Shown here: positions 63,185 to 64,000 of the stretch, one piece after another
Position numbering within the stretch: position 1 is the first letter of the stretch
Layout of the letters: every line of letters begins with the position of its first letter
Assembly: GCF_039939195.1 (NCBI RefSeq)
Contig: NZ_JBDUUH010000002.1
Span: 483,847 to 547,846 of the forward strand
Direction: 5' to 3'
DNA length: 64,000 nt
Source: Foliimonas ilicis
Lineage (GTDB): Bacteria > Pseudomonadota > Alphaproteobacteria > Rhizobiales > Rhizobiaceae
Made by a program: the position numbers and the translations under genes
Notes under the pieces: model-generated
Seen by the model: the letters and a program-made list of their open reading frames with translations, nothing else
Told to the model about the DNA's origin: nothing
Databases searched by the model: none

Positions 63185-63896
63185 AGCCGACCCAAAGCTG
63201 GCGCCTGGTGTGCTCGGAGCCGCCGCTTGGCTGATGGGGCGCGAGGGCGAGGGAGACGCCAACCTTCTACAGCGAGCTTATGTCACAGGACTGCTGCGAA
63301 AAAGCGGAGCCGGAGGTCTCTGGAAGTGCGATGGCTCGCTTCTGAAGCGCCTTGTCAGGCATCGTGTGCGTTCGGGCAAATTGCCGAAGTGTGGCGCTGT
63401 TCTAATCGGTATCGGCGAGATGATTGCGCTTAGCCATGCGGATGAAGATGAGATCGAGAGCATCTTGGGTCGGCTGTTTCGGCGCTCTTATCCGGAAACG
63501 ACCCGACTGCGTTTCCTCCGGCAAGCGCTCGATGTCGTCAGGCCGAAGAAAATTGTACCGCGATCATCGTCGTCAACTCTCTACGAGAAGGATGAGCTTT
63601 CAATCATGGATTGGAAGCAGATCACCTTCGCAGATCGATGGATGCGGCATCCAGAGCCACTCAGCTCAGTCTTCGGCTATGGACTGCGTCTTATCGTGCG
63701 TGTGCTACTTCGCAACGATCCGGCACGGTTACGATGGTTTGTAAGCGAAGCGGACAAACGCGGTCTTCTAACTGCAACTATCTCCGCCGTGGGGGAGGCC
63801 TGCTACTGGAACGAAAAGACAGCTAAGCAGGCATTCAAAAGTGGTGTGCCGCTCTTCGTCGGCTTCGGGGTGGTGTCAACCGGCGCGGAATTCTGA
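63171..63896 (+). CDS. Unknown third gene of the locus, probably truncated by an IS21-type element
   Basis: This frame starts at ATG 63171 inside the 3' end of the previous gene and encodes 241 residues from MTDDRADPKLAPGVLGAAAW. It has a basic region near RLVRHRVRSGKLPK and no recognised family. The last codons come from the IS-like sequence that starts at 63874, so the real gene was probably longer. Its overlap with the PLD-like gene suggests cotranscription. Confidence 0.5.
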   Translation: MTDDRADPKLAPGVLGAAAWLMGREGEGDANLLQRAYVTGLLRKSGAGGLWKCDGSLLKRLVRHRVRSGKLPKCGAVLIGIGEMIALSHADEDEIESILGRLFRRSYPETTRLRFLRQALDVVRPKKIVPRSSSSTLYEKDELSIMDWKQITFADRWMRHPEPLSSVFGYGLRLIVRVLLRNDPARLRWFVSEADKRGLLTATISAVGEACYWNEKTAKQAFKSGVPLFVGFGVVSTGAEF

Positions 63897-64000
63897 CCCC
63901 ATATCGGCGTCCAATATTCACCCCCTGTAGACGATCAGCGCTTGGCCTGCCCGGCGCTGGCCGGGGTTGCAGAGGGTAGGCCAAGTGCGGGTGATAGGTA
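63874..64000. mobile_element. Left end of a putative IS21-family insertion sequence
   Basis: The sequence begins TGTCAACCGGCGCGGAATTC (63874-63893), then TGACCCC and CACCCCC repeats, an arrangement typical of IS21 ends. The istA-like start may lie just past the right edge (GTGATAGGTA). No transposase is inside the window. Confidence 0.55.

Overview
The window looks like a chromosome segment of an alphaproteobacterium of the order Hyphomicrobiales, most likely the Brucella/Ochrobactrum group. The reasons are the lpxK-waaA-DUF374-DUF4170-cysQ-pmbA lipid A neighbourhood, a groESL operon with a perfect CIRCE operator, a complete aapJQMP amino-acid transporter, and palindromic intergenic repeats of the kind common in this order. 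This assignment rests on recognised proteins and gene order, not on a database search.

Layout. 1-4.7 kb: lipid A/Kdo cluster with a phosphatase and a TldE-like protein, all on the minus strand. 5-6.9 kb: a VOC protein and a MATE exporter. 7-9 kb: a small accessory insert with a HEPN-like protein and a zinc-finger-like protein. 9.1-24.3 kb: housekeeping genes (patatin, two M16 peptidases, rsmD, a pseudouridine synthase, tadA, ileS, an OmpV porin-like protein, hdeD, ribF, a HAD phosphatase). 24.5-26.4 kb: a lone TadG-like von Willebrand protein. 26.4-29.8 kb: a MarR-EmrA-EmrB efflux operon. 30-32.1 kb: groES-groEL. 32.3-41.8 kb: transporters, two TetR regulators with visible operators facing the NIPSNAP and RidA genes, fumC, doxX, a methyltransferase broken by one nonsense codon, and ppx. 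41.8-44.0 kb: ppk1. 44.2-46.4 kb: a zinc-finger protein, a flavin monooxygenase and a DUF2459 protein. 46.5-50.9 kb: aapJQMP. 51.2-54.8 kb: metC and small membrane or secreted proteins.

From about 54.9 kb to the right edge the window is accessory DNA. It holds several candidate immunity-type genes without a visible toxin, a GNAT acetyltransferase, a cysteine-rich secreted protein, and a putative defence locus. That locus has a winged-helix/PD-(D/E)XK nuclease-like protein, a phospholipase-D-like protein resembling the VPA1262 type, and a third unknown gene that appears to be cut by the end of an IS21-type insertion sequence.

How the parts relate. The left part makes and anchors lipid A. ppx and ppk1 form a translationally coupled polyphosphate pair. 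aapJQMP is one ABC importer with a terminator after the last gene. The emr operon is probably autoregulated by its MarR protein. Three near-complete copies and one fragment of a palindromic repeat are spread through intergenic gaps, a different short palindrome sits in frame inside ileS, and a MITE-like element lies at 4.8 kb. The best candidates for undescribed biology are the 59.7-63.9 kb locus and the 7.0-9.0 kb pair; both functions are inferred only from motifs.
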